DNA of 32,669 nucleotides from an uncultured Thiocystis sp. (lineage in GTDB: Bacteria; Pseudomonadota; Gammaproteobacteria; Chromatiales; Chromatiaceae). This document shows positions 8,210 through 16,385 of the stretch, one piece after another. The notes under the pieces are model-generated. The model searched no databases. It had not been told where the DNA came from and saw nothing but the letters and a program-made list of their open reading frames with translations. Numbering within the stretch: position 1 is the stretch's first letter; every line of letters begins with the position of its first letter. The translations under genes and the position numbers were made by a program. Location of the stretch: the NCBI RefSeq assembly GCF_903866365.1, contig NZ_CAIPNF010000216.1:1-32669 (forward strand), read 5' to 3'.

Positions 8210-8853
8210 ACGCGCTGTATCTCTATTCGGGTTGGGTGCGCGCCTGGCATTGGCTCAATGCGCTGCTGTTTCTGGTGCTGATCCTGTCCGGAGCCAGCAT
8301 GCACTTTGCCGGCGCTGGATGGCTGCTGAATTTCGAGATCGCCCGCCCGATCCATAATGTCGCCGGCATTCTGGTGACCATCGGTTGGATCGGCTTTGTC
8401 ATTGGCAATCTGGTGACCGACAACGGACGCCATTATCGGGTGCGCTTGCGCGGCTTTTTCCAACGGCTGTTCTCGCAGATGCGCTACTACGGCTACGGCA
8501 TCTTCCAAAACGAGCCACATCCCTTTCATCCGAGCGCCGAGATGAAGCTCAACACGCTGCAACAACTCAGCTATCTAGGCGTCATGTATCTGCTGATGCC
8601 GGTGTTGATCCTGAGCGGCTGGGCCTTTTTGTTCTCGATCTATCTCCCGGAGACGCTGTTCGGCCTCGGGAGTGTCTGGGTCGTGGCCATGACGCACCTC
8701 ACGGTCGCCTATTTTCTGGCACTCTTCGTCCTGGTGCATCTCTATATCATCACCACGGGCGAGACCCTGACATCGAATCTGCGCGCGATGATCACGGGCT
8801 GGCACCGGGAGCCCGACCTGGAGACGCAACCACGCTCGGAAACACAGGGATAA
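8206..8853 (+). CDS. PhsC-like cytochrome b (thiosulfate reductase cytochrome b type)
   Basis: This 215-residue membrane protein has four hydrophobic helices (about residues 15-36, 50-70, 120-145 and 158-183). Histidines placed to bind two b-type hemes are visible: His15 in WVRAWHWLN, His50 in ARPIHNVAG, and His164 and His178 in the last helix. The segment LNTLQQLSYLGVMYLL followed by MPVLILSGWAF resembles the PhsC-like cytochrome b group, which oxidises quinol on the membrane and feeds periplasmic partners. The start overlaps the upstream stop as ATGA. It sits between the two multiheme cytochrome genes, which suggests that it delivers quinol electrons to them. HyaC-type hydrogenase cytochrome b is the alternative, but the hyb operon already has HybB and this gene lies on the other strand. 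Confidence 0.85.
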   Translation: MNALYLYSGWVRAWHWLNALLFLVLILSGASMHFAGAGWLLNFEIARPIHNVAGILVTIGWIGFVIGNLVTDNGRHYRVRLRGFFQRLFSQMRYYGYGIFQNEPHPFHPSAEMKLNTLQQLSYLGVMYLLMPVLILSGWAFLFSIYLPETLFGLGSVWVVAMTHLTVAYFLALFVLVHLYIITTGETLTSNLRAMITGWHREPDLETQPRSETQG

Positions 8854-8908
8854 GCGTGCGCACGCCGACGCATCACTGTCTTGTTCGATAACCCCAAGGG
8901 TTAGACCG

Positions 8909-11086
8909 ATGAAACGCATTGCTCTGAAACCGCTTTCCCCGACCGCGAAACGTCGGCTCATCGTCACCGTGCTCGTCCTGATCGGACTGACGGTCGCCTA
9001 CAAGGTGCTCTATCCGCTCGCCTTCGAGTCCTATGTCGGCAAAACCAACGCCCCGCTGACCTATGCCAGCAGCACGGCATTGACCAAGACAGAATTCGAG
9101 GCGCTGGCCCAGGAACTCAGCACGAATGCGCGCCAGCGCAAGGCTGCGGCGATTGTCGACACCGATCAGGAGCCATTCGCGCGCCAGGTCAAGATCGAGA
9201 TGCTGATGAACACGGAGTCCTTCATCCGCGATACCGAGCCATCGCACATCAAGTATTTCCGCGAAGCCGGCATCCATCGTTACGAAGGCCCGCAGACCTG
9301 TCTGCATTGCCATGCCACGATCCAGGTCACGCACGGCGATGGAACCGTCAAGAATGTCGATACGCTTGGCGACATCGTCAATTCGGTTCATTTCAAATTT
9401 CAAAGCGAATCGGGCGGTTTTTCCACCTATGGCTATGACGGGCGCCAGGTCAACAGCGGTCCGCACAAGATTCCGGTCGGCAAGATCAACCGCGCCTGCG
9501 GGATTCCGGGGAGTTTCACCTGGACGGGCTGGGCCGCCCTGGTCGCGAGCCGCCCGGAGCATGGCGAAGGCGAGGTGACGATGCGCAGCGAGGGCTGCGG
9601 TCAATGTCATATCGGCGGCAACTATCAGCCCGCCACCGAGAAGATGATGCCGATCGGCGATGTCCCCTCGGAGGCCAAGGAGGGCATCGACTGCCTGATC
9701 TGTCATTCCACCGATTACGACATGAATGAGCGTCATGTGATCCAGGATGACAAAGGGCTGCGCTGGAATCAGGATCGCAGTCTGCGCGCCGCGCTGACGG
9801 TCGGGCCGATCAGCTCCGAGACCTGTCTGCGCTGCCATCAGCACAACATGGGCGGCGACGCCTATCTCCACAATGAAGCCGCGCGGTCACTCGGACATAT
9901 CAATCAGCGCATCCTCCACCGGGGCGCGAAACGCGGCAATCCATTCAGTCCACACGACGACACGCATGCAGCGTCGGGCATCCAATGTACCGACTGTCAC
10001 GTCCCCGAGGGACACAAGATCCCCCGTGGCCGGAAGGGTGTGGACTTGGTCGCCAACGACATCCCGACCAAAGATGTCACCTGCGAGAGCTGCCACACCC
10101 AGGCACCGCACAACCAGTCCGAGCACAAGGCGCTGCTCAATGGCCATATCGCGCGTCTGGCCTGCGAAACCTGCCACATCAAGGAGTTGGAAGCCGAAAA
10201 TGTGGTTCTGCGCGATTGGGTGCACCCGACTTGGGATTCCGACGAAGGTCTGTTTGAACCAACCGACATCTATCGGTCAGGCAAGCCCGGCAAGGGTTTC
10301 ACCTTCCTCTGGTTCAACGGCAACGGAACCTTCCTGGCCAATGCGCTCGGCAACAATCCGAACGGTTCGGATACTTACAATCCGCTGATGCAGCAGGTCG
10401 CGCGCATCGATGATCCCGAAATGATCGCCGCTGTGCGGAGCAAGGCCACCGAACTCAAACAGCAGTATCCAGAGATCGATGTCGATGCCTATGTCCGGAT
10501 GGCAACCGATCCACTCTCGCAGCTTTCCCCGGAAATGCTCGCCAAGCGCGAGGCGATGATCCAGAATAACCTGCGCGCGGTGATGAGCCAGGGCGAGAGT
10601 CGGATCTATCCGTTCAAACTTTTCAACGCCATGATGTTCGAGGACATGTCGAATCAGGGGCCGTTCGGGGCCATGATCCTGCCGTTCGACTACGCCAGCT
10701 ATTATGAAACCGGCGATACGCCCGCATCGGTCAAGAAAGCCATTGCGGACCCCATCGTGCAACGCATGTATCAGGAGCCGTTCAAGCTCTACATGATGGA
10801 TGAGTTCATGTCCTATTTCGGCATCACCGAGGGCTGGAAAACGGTCTATCCGCTGGTCGATGGACGGCTAGAAAATGTCGAACCGCACTGGATGCGCCAG
10901 ATGGGTACGCTGATGGTCAACCACGGCATCCAGGGTAAAGGCCGCGACTGCATCGAGTGTCACTCGCCGGATGGCATTATGAATTTCAGGCAACTCGGCT
11001 ATTCACCGGAGCGCGTGGCTGAATTGGAGGATATCGACATTATCGAGAATCTTAAGGAACAGCCCGACAGCGCGGCGGCCCAGTAA
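8909..11086 (+). CDS. Eight-heme periplasmic cytochrome c, possible terminal reductase
   Basis: This 725-residue protein has an N-terminal membrane helix (about 16-37, signal anchor) and eight CXXCH sites: residues 131, 230, 262, 306, 360, 392, 419 and 681 mark the first Cys. Seven hemes are packed into residues 131-423. A stretch of about 255 residues without heme follows (with EVEPHWMRQM late in it), and the eighth heme sits 45 residues from the C-terminus. Segments such as GIDCLICH, and GIQCTDCH followed by GHKIPRG, recall multiheme families including octaheme tetrathionate reductase, but the match is too loose to name a substrate. It is 55 bp after the cytochrome b gene, in the same operon. 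The substrate could be a sulfur or nitrogen oxyanion, or it could be an electron conduit; this is unresolved. The stop codon TAA begins a copy of the TAAACCGC repeat. Confidence 0.88.
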   Translation: MKRIALKPLSPTAKRRLIVTVLVLIGLTVAYKVLYPLAFESYVGKTNAPLTYASSTALTKTEFEALAQELSTNARQRKAAAIVDTDQEPFARQVKIEMLMNTESFIRDTEPSHIKYFREAGIHRYEGPQTCLHCHATIQVTHGDGTVKNVDTLGDIVNSVHFKFQSESGGFSTYGYDGRQVNSGPHKIPVGKINRACGIPGSFTWTGWAALVASRPEHGEGEVTMRSEGCGQCHIGGNYQPATEKMMPIGDVPSEAKEGIDCLICHSTDYDMNERHVIQDDKGLRWNQDRSLRAALTVGPISSETCLRCHQHNMGGDAYLHNEAARSLGHINQRILHRGAKRGNPFSPHDDTHAASGIQCTDCHVPEGHKIPRGRKGVDLVANDIPTKDVTCESCHTQAPHNQSEHKALLNGHIARLACETCHIKELEAENVVLRDWVHPTWDSDEGLFEPTDIYRSGKPGKGFTFLWFNGNGTFLANALGNNPNGSDTYNPLMQQVARIDDPEMIAAVRSKATELKQQYPEIDVDAYVRMATDPLSQLSPEMLAKREAMIQNNLRAVMSQGESRIYPFKLFNAMMFEDMSNQGPFGAMILPFDYASYYETGDTPASVKKAIADPIVQRMYQEPFKLYMMDEFMSYFGITEGWKTVYPLVDGRLENVEPHWMRQMGTLMVNHGIQGKGRDCIECHSPDGIMNFRQLGYSPERVAELEDIDIIENLKEQPDSAAAQ

Positions 11087-11100
11087 ACCGCATCACGTCG

Positions 11101-11143
11101 ATCGTCATCGAGCCGCCGCGAGACTGCGGCGACTCGCCACGAT
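11101..11143. terminator. Hairpin between convergent genes
   Basis: CGAGCCGCCGC and GCGGCGACTCG form an 11-bp stem with one G-T pair and a six-base loop (11109-11136). ATCGT and ACGAT extend it outside an internal loop. It lies between the end of the octaheme gene and the end of the leftward gene at 11149, the right place for a two-way terminator. No T-run is present, so intrinsic termination is not certain. Confidence 0.5.
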
Positions 11144-11148
11144 GCCAA

Positions 11149-11532
11149 TCAATCAGAACGCGGTTTCGGCACAACGATCATCCTTTCCACATCGGCGAGA
11201 CGAATCTCCCGACCATCGATGGTCTGGAAGCGCCGGTCATCCACGCTCCCCCAGAGCGCCTCGAAAGACATCACCTGACCAGTATTGGCGTTGACGACCT
11301 GCACCAGAACGACCTCGTGTTCACGCTGCCATCCCGTATACAGATGCAAGGAGCTGCCGACGACCATCAAGGTCAGGACCGCTGACAGGGCGAGTCGAAT
11401 CAACCCAGGCGGGAACAGCGGCGGCCTTGGCGGCTCCAACCCCCGAGCAACACGGTCAGACCGGATACGCGCGCGGATGATGCCATAGGCACCGAGGATC
11501 ACAGCGAAGGTTAACAGCAGTTTCCAGAGCAT
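11149..11532 (-). CDS. Small two-helix membrane protein of unknown function
   Basis: I do not recognise this protein. With the start at ATG 11532 (MLWKLLLTFAVILGAYGIIR) it has 127 residues. A longer frame to 11628 exists, but its extra residues look non-coding. There are two hydrophobic helices, about 1-19 and 52-72. A soluble C-terminal half contains NANTGQVMSFEALWG and ends in ADVERMIVVPKP. That half looks like a small beta-rich domain. It stands alone on the minus strand, convergent with the octaheme cytochrome and divergent from the ankyrin lipoprotein. No ribosome-binding site of good quality is visible, so the start is tentative. Confidence 0.6.
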   Translation of the reverse strand: MLWKLLLTFAVILGAYGIIRARIRSDRVARGLEPPRPPLFPPGLIRLALSAVLTLMVVGSSLHLYTGWQREHEVVLVQVVNANTGQVMSFEALWGSVDDRRFQTIDGREIRLADVERMIVVPKPRSD

Positions 11533-11668
11533 GGCGCATACGATAACACGGCAAATCGACGGAAGCAGCCGACTGACGAGGTGCATCCCGATCAGTTGCA
11601 ACTGACCAACACACGGCCTTAACATCAACTCTGTTGCCAGGACCAGCCGTGAACTCAGTCACCCGAAC

Positions 11669-12382
11669 ATGTATCGCCCACTGCCTGCCGTGCTCCTGTT
11701 GATGGCCGCCGCACTCGCCGGTTGCCAGGAGCCGAGCCGCCCAACCATGAACCTTGAGCGTGCCGTCGGCAGCAGCGATCTGGATCAGGTCAAGCGTCAT
11801 CTGTATTGGAAAACGAATGTCAATCTCGCGGATCTCAGCGGAGATTTCCCGCTCCATGTCGCGGCACGGAATGGCCATGTGACGATCGCCCGCGAACTGG
11901 TCACGCATGGCGCGGACCCAGGCGTGTTGAACCGCAGTGGTAAAACGCCGCTGGAGGTCGCGCTTGAAAACGGCAAGACTCAGGTCGCGCAGATGCTGGT
12001 TGAACAGGGAACGCCCCTAAACCCGCAAGACATGTTTTTTACCCTGGCGCGGGACGGCAACTCGGATCGGGATGTCTTTGAATTCCTGTTCCGCCGTGGA
12101 GCGAAGGTCGATCAACCCGATGCAAAAGGCGAGACTCTACTGCATATCGCGATCTCAGAGGGCCACCTTGGTACTGTTTCGCGACTGATCGGATACGGTG
12201 CCGAGGTGAACCAAGCGGATGCCAACGGCCGTTTGCCATTGGATATCGCCCAATCAAAAGACATAGGCCGGTACTCAAAGAATATCGTCGAATTATTGAT
12301 CCGTAACGGCGCGCGCGCCACCACTCACACGCCGGAATCAGTCCCGGCCCCAATCAGTCAGTCAAGACCCAGGGGAAGCTAG
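11669..12382 (+). CDS. Ankyrin-repeat lipoprotein
   Basis: This 237-residue protein starts with a lipoprotein signal: MYRPLPAVLLLMAAALAGC, with the lipobox LAGC giving Cys19 as the lipid-bearing residue. Several ankyrin repeats follow. Clear ones are GDFPLHVAARNGHVTIAREL, then GKTPLEVALENGKTQVAQML, then GETLLHIAISEGHLGTVSRL, and NGRLPLDIAQSKD near the end. Ankyrin repeats bind other proteins, so it is probably a scaffold on the periplasmic side of a membrane. The residue after Cys19 is Gln, which under the E. coli +2 rule would favour the outer membrane. The gene ends one base before the next start, so the two form an operon. The partner is unknown. Confidence 0.85.
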   Translation: MYRPLPAVLLLMAAALAGCQEPSRPTMNLERAVGSSDLDQVKRHLYWKTNVNLADLSGDFPLHVAARNGHVTIARELVTHGADPGVLNRSGKTPLEVALENGKTQVAQMLVEQGTPLNPQDMFFTLARDGNSDRDVFEFLFRRGAKVDQPDAKGETLLHIAISEGHLGTVSRLIGYGAEVNQADANGRLPLDIAQSKDIGRYSKNIVELLIRNGARATTHTPESVPAPISQSRPRGS

Positions 12383-12383
12383 A

Positions 12384-12671
12384 ATGAGCGAGAAGCTCGA
12401 AGACCTGACCGTCAGCTATTCGGAAGACGGCATCGAAACCACCAGGGAACTGGGGAAAGTGATTCTCTCCAAGGGAAGCTGGACGACCATTATCTTCCGT
12501 TATCAGGATTGGGACCGAGCCAAGGAGGACTACGGCCCCGAAAAATACACCATCCGACGTTATCAAAAACGCAATGGCGAGTATCGCCAGCAATCGAAAT
12601 TTAATATTTCCAGCCGCGCGCAAGCTAAGTCACTGATTGACGCACTGCAAGGGTGGCTGCTGGAGGATTAA
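12384..12671 (+). CDS. Small conserved-looking protein of unknown function
   Basis: This is a 95-residue soluble protein without signal peptide or membrane helix. It contains GKVILSKGSWTTIIFRYQDW and KYTIRRYQKRNGEYRQQSKF, followed by a helix SRAQAKSLIDALQGWL. The mixture of alternating strands and a final helix, high in charged and aromatic residues, suggests a compact alpha/beta domain. The ATG lies one base after the ankyrin gene stop and has AGGGGA eight bases upstream, which supports both the start and co-transcription. I cannot name a family or function. Confidence 0.75.
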   Translation: MSEKLEDLTVSYSEDGIETTRELGKVILSKGSWTTIIFRYQDWDRAKEDYGPEKYTIRRYQKRNGEYRQQSKFNISSRAQAKSLIDALQGWLLED

Positions 12672-12679
12672 GCGATTTC

Positions 12680-12704
12680 AACCGCGTCCAGACAGGACGC
12701 GGTT
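12680..12704. terminator. Perfect 10-bp hairpin at the bamC stop, a copy of the TAAACCGCGTC repeat
   Basis: AACCGCGTCC, a five-base loop AGACA, and GGACGCGGTT form a perfect stem between convergent genes. On the minus strand it starts within the bamC TAA stop codon (12704-12706). The arms are the same sequence as the palindromic repeats near nuoI/nuoJ. It probably acts as a two-way transcript end or 3' stabiliser. Confidence 0.65.
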
Positions 12705-13870
12705 TAACGCATCTGCTCCTGCATCAGCGTGAGAATCCGCCGACCGCTCTCCGATTGATCTGGCTTCCCAGTTGCATCAAGCACGCTGACTCGCGATTCG
12801 GTGTCCTTGCCGACCACCTGAATCCGATACTGCTTGACGGGATCGATCTCGTTCTTGCGCCAGAACGCAAGTCGCGAGCCTAAGCCCGGTTTTTTACCGT
12901 CCGACCGCTCGGCATTGTCCTTGCCCGCATAACGCACATAGAAAAGACCGCTACTCTGATCACGGTCCTCGACCGCAAAGCCCGCTCGATCCAGGGCGGA
13001 TCCGGTCAGACGCCATGCCCGACGGAACTCTTCCGGAATCAGCAGGACTTGAGCGCCGCCTTCGGTCAACAGACGCGACCTTGGACCCTGGGCTGGAGCG
13101 CTGGAAGGATCAGCACTCACAGCGACACTTGCTTTTGCTGCGCCCATAAAGACCATCAGACGCCGGAGCATCTCGGCCTCCTTGGCCGAATCGGTGCCAC
13201 TCGGCTCCCAGATGGTCCGACTTCCGTCGCCAATCGCGTTGGTCACCAGTTTCTCTTCCATCCCCCGGTGGGTCAGATGAATGTCCGTGGTTCCCGCGCT
13301 CGTCCCCTCTTCGATACGCAGACTGTATTGATCGCGGGTCGAGGTCGCGTAGACGCCTTCGATCAATTTTCCCGCCATGCGGGTCAAAAAATCCTGCCGG
13401 ATTTCCGCGCGATTATCGAGCCAGTCGGTTCGCATCACCCCCACGGCTGGATCCTGTTCCACCAGCAAGATGCCCTGCTCGCGCCAGAAGGCGATCACTT
13501 TAGGCCAAACCTGCTGTGGGGGTGCCTGGACCGCCAACCAGCGCTCATTGCCGGTGCGCTTGAGTTCGATGTTCGACACCGCAGGCAGGACGTCGCCATT
13601 CGAGGCGATCTGCTGACGTTGCGCGCGACTTCCTGTGTACTCCGAGAACGTCGCCGCCCCGCCACCGGAAGGGATATCCAGGGCGTCATCGAAATTACTG
13701 CCAGTGAGATCCGGTGGAATCTCAAGATTTAGGCCAGCCTCGCGTTGCTTCTTGTAAACAAGCCGCTGATCCGGGATCGCCTCGTCGAGACCGAGCGAGC
13801 TACAGCCAATCAGTTGGGAAAGTACGATCAACAGGGTAATCGCACCGACAAGCTTAAAACCTGAAATCAA
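12704..13870 (-). CDS. bamC: Outer membrane assembly lipoprotein BamC
   Basis: BamC is the lipoprotein subunit of the BAM complex, which inserts beta-barrel proteins into the outer membrane. The start chosen is TTG 13870, which gives a clean lipoprotein signal (MISGFKLVGAITLLIVLSQLIGC) with Cys23 as the lipid site. No ATG lies in frame between the dapA stop and this point, and the longer frame runs back into dapA. Next comes the unstructured N-terminal region with YKKQREAGLNLEIPPDL, the part that contacts BamD in E. coli. Two helix-grip domains follow (about residues 105-215 and 260-380). The length of 388 residues is slightly above the E. coli protein. Its place directly after dapA is the same as in E. 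coli, which supports the call. Confidence 0.88.
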   Translation of the reverse strand: MISGFKLVGAITLLIVLSQLIGCSSLGLDEAIPDQRLVYKKQREAGLNLEIPPDLTGSNFDDALDIPSGGGAATFSEYTGSRAQRQQIASNGDVLPAVSNIELKRTGNERWLAVQAPPQQVWPKVIAFWREQGILLVEQDPAVGVMRTDWLDNRAEIRQDFLTRMAGKLIEGVYATSTRDQYSLRIEEGTSAGTTDIHLTHRGMEEKLVTNAIGDGSRTIWEPSGTDSAKEAEMLRRLMVFMGAAKASVAVSADPSSAPAQGPRSRLLTEGGAQVLLIPEEFRRAWRLTGSALDRAGFAVEDRDQSSGLFYVRYAGKDNAERSDGKKPGLGSRLAFWRKNEIDPVKQYRIQVVGKDTESRVSVLDATGKPDQSESGRRILTLMQEQMR

Positions 13871-13940
13871 TGTCTGGAACTCTCGGTCAGTGCGGTCATC
13901 ATGTGACGACGCGATGTGAAGAGGCTGGACCGTGGATGCC

Positions 13941-14816
13941 TCAAACAAGGCCGGCCAGTTCCATGGCATGGCGGACACGCGCATGATATTCCTCGGAAAG
14001 CCAGGTGAGTGGCAGACGAATTCCCCGCGCGCACAGCCCCATTTCGGCGGTCGCCCATTTGACGGGGATGGGATTGGACTGCACGAACAACTCATGGTGC
14101 AGCGCATCGAGCGGCTGGTTGAGTGCATGCGCCCCTTCACGATCGCCGCTCAAGGCGGCCTCGCACATGGATTGCATCTGGCGTGGCGCCAGGTTGGAGG
14201 TGACCGAGATGACGCCATCTCCGCCCAACAGCATGAATTCGCAGCCGCTCGCGTCGTCGCCGCTGTAAAGCAAAAAATCGCCCCCGCAATCCTGACGCAG
14301 CCGGGCAACCCGCGCGAGATCTCCGGTGGCTTCCTTCATGCCGATAATGTTCTCGATCGGCGCCAGCCGGGCGACTGTTTCGGGGAGCATGTCGCAGGCG
14401 GTACGCCCCGGTACGTTGTAGAGAATCTGCGGAAGATCCACTGCCTCGGCCACCGCCTTGTAATGCAGGTAGAGACCTTCCTGCGTCGGCTTGTTGTAAT
14501 ACGGCGTAACCAGCAGCGCGGCAGCAGCGCCGACATCCCGGGCGCAACGGGTCAGGGTGATGGCCTCGCGGGTCGAATTCGCGCCCGTTCCCGCAATCAC
14601 CGGAATCCGTCCGGCCGCGAATTCCACCGTGCGACGGATGACCTCGCAATGTTCGTTTTCGTCCAGAGTCGCCGACTCGCCGGTCGTGCCGACCGCGACG
14701 ATGGCCGTGGTTCCGCCAGCGATATGGAAATCGACCAAACGTCGCAGGCTGGCATCATCGACCCCGCCATCCGAATGCATGGGCGTTATAAGCGCAACGA
14801 TGCTGCCGCGAAACAT
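13941..14816 (-). CDS. dapA: 4-hydroxy-tetrahydrodipicolinate synthase DapA
   Basis: DapA condenses pyruvate with aspartate semialdehyde, the first committed step to diaminopimelate and lysine. The protein has 291 residues, the family length. Catalytic residues fall at the same positions as in E. coli: Lys161 (GMKEATGD) for the Schiff base, Tyr133 (ILYNVPGRT), Thr44 (GTTGES), Tyr107 (YYNKP) and Arg138. It is a cytoplasmic enzyme. It precedes bamC by 70 bp and follows nuoN by 91 bp. No clear terminator is seen after nuoN, so read-through from the nuo operon is possible. Confidence 0.97.
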   Translation of the reverse strand: MFRGSIVALITPMHSDGGVDDASLRRLVDFHIAGGTTAIVAVGTTGESATLDENEHCEVIRRTVEFAAGRIPVIAGTGANSTREAITLTRCARDVGAAAALLVTPYYNKPTQEGLYLHYKAVAEAVDLPQILYNVPGRTACDMLPETVARLAPIENIIGMKEATGDLARVARLRQDCGGDFLLYSGDDASGCEFMLLGGDGVISVTSNLAPRQMQSMCEAALSGDREGAHALNQPLDALHHELFVQSNPIPVKWATAEMGLCARGIRLPLTWLSEEYHARVRHAMELAGLV

Positions 14817-14907
14817 GCTTCAACTCCAGTCGACCCGTTCATTGGATGCAAGCTGGCATGGTAGCTTGCGCGACCCTGTCGAGACAACCGCTGAACGTCC
14901 TCGGCAG

Positions 14908-16347
14908 TCAGACAAAAGCGGCTTGGCAGAGCGATAGCAGCGCGGCTGGAAACAGACCGAGCGCAAGCAGGGCCAGGCCGTTGAGCGTCATGGCCGCCCG
15001 CACGCCACCGGTCGTGACGAGCACGGGTGCGTTTAGCGCCGGACGATCAAAATAGATAAACTTGACCACGCGCAGATAGTAAAAGGCACCGATGATGGAG
15101 AAGGCCACGGCCAACAAGGCCAGCCAGACCAGATCGAGGCGGATCACGGACTCCAGCACCAGCAGTTTGGCCATGAAGCCGACTGTCGGCGGAACCCCGG
15201 CCATGGAGAACATGATGATCGCCATCATTGCCGCGTACCAGGGATCGCGATCGTTGAGACCCTTGAGGTCGTCCAGATTCTCGGCATCGAAACCTTCGCG
15301 GCTGAGAATGAGCAGAATCCCGAAGGCGCCGGCGGCCATGACCGCATAGACGATGGCGTAGAACATGGCGGACGCATAGCCCTGGGCGGAGCCGGCGAGC
15401 AGACCGAGAAAGATGAAGCCGACATGCGAGATGGTCGAATAGGCCAGCATGCGCTTGATGTTCGTTTGCGCGATGGCGACCAGATTGCCCAGGCCCATCG
15501 AGAGGACAGCCAGGATGATCAGCATCCCCTGCCAGTCGGCCAGCAGACCCTGCAGGCCATCGGCCAGCATGCGGATTGCCAGCGCAAAGGCGGCAATCTT
15601 CGGGGCGCTACCGAGGATCAGCACGGCGGGCGTCGGCGCGCCTTCGTAGATATCCGGCACCCACATGTGAAACGGCACGGCGCCGAATTTGAAGCCGATG
15701 CCGATCACCAGGAAGACGATTCCAAACACCAGCACCTTGTTCGAGATACCCTGCTCGGCGACGGCCTGGGCCACCGGACCGAACTCGATGGAACCGGTGG
15801 CGCCATAAATCATGGAAATGCCGTAGAGCAGCATGCCGGAGCCTAGGGCGCCCAGCACGAAATATTTCATGGCGGCCTCGGCGCCCTGTTTGGAATCGCG
15901 ATCGAAGGCGACCAGCGCGTAGAGACAGAGTGCCTGGAGTTCGAGCCCGAGATAGATGGTCAGGAAGCTGTTGGCCGACACCATGATCAGCATCCCGAGG
16001 ACCGCCAGCAGACCGAGGACATAGAATTCCCCGACCAGCATGCCGCGATCCTTGAGCCAGGGGCGCGCATAGATAAAGGCAAACAGACTGACCAGCAGGA
16101 TCGCGCCCTTGAGCAGGTCGCTCATGGCGTCCCGGACCAGATTCCCGTCGAAGAAAATCTGGCGTTCGCCACCGCCGACGGCGCCGGTCAGCGCGATCGC
16201 GACCACCAGGCCGAGCAGGCTCAGGGTGTGATTGAAGCCCTTGTCCTTTTCCTTCAGATAGAGATCGACCACGAGCACCACGCAGGCGGTGATCAGGATG
16301 GCGATCTCCGGCAGGATGGGCAGCAGATTGGCGGCGTCAAATGGCAT
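14908..16347 (-). CDS. nuoN: NADH-quinone oxidoreductase subunit N
   Basis: This is one of the three antiporter-like proton-pumping membrane subunits of complex I. It has 479 residues and about 14 hydrophobic helices. Glu136 in YLGLELQALCLY and the lysine in KFGAVPFHMWVPD are the conserved charged residues of the proton path. The start ATG 16347 gives MPFDAANLLPILPEIAILI. It is the last gene of the operon, 38 bp after nuoM. The last helix (ALLALGLFPAALLSLCQAAFV) runs almost to the end, as usual. Confidence 0.96.
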   Translation of the reverse strand: MPFDAANLLPILPEIAILITACVVLVVDLYLKEKDKGFNHTLSLLGLVVAIALTGAVGGGERQIFFDGNLVRDAMSDLLKGAILLVSLFAFIYARPWLKDRGMLVGEFYVLGLLAVLGMLIMVSANSFLTIYLGLELQALCLYALVAFDRDSKQGAEAAMKYFVLGALGSGMLLYGISMIYGATGSIEFGPVAQAVAEQGISNKVLVFGIVFLVIGIGFKFGAVPFHMWVPDIYEGAPTPAVLILGSAPKIAAFALAIRMLADGLQGLLADWQGMLIILAVLSMGLGNLVAIAQTNIKRMLAYSTISHVGFIFLGLLAGSAQGYASAMFYAIVYAVMAAGAFGILLILSREGFDAENLDDLKGLNDRDPWYAAMMAIIMFSMAGVPPTVGFMAKLLVLESVIRLDLVWLALLAVAFSIIGAFYYLRVVKFIYFDRPALNAPVLVTTGGVRAAMTLNGLALLALGLFPAALLSLCQAAFV

Positions 16348-16385
16348 GTGGATCTTCCAATTCTATTGAGTCATCGGTGCCGGAG

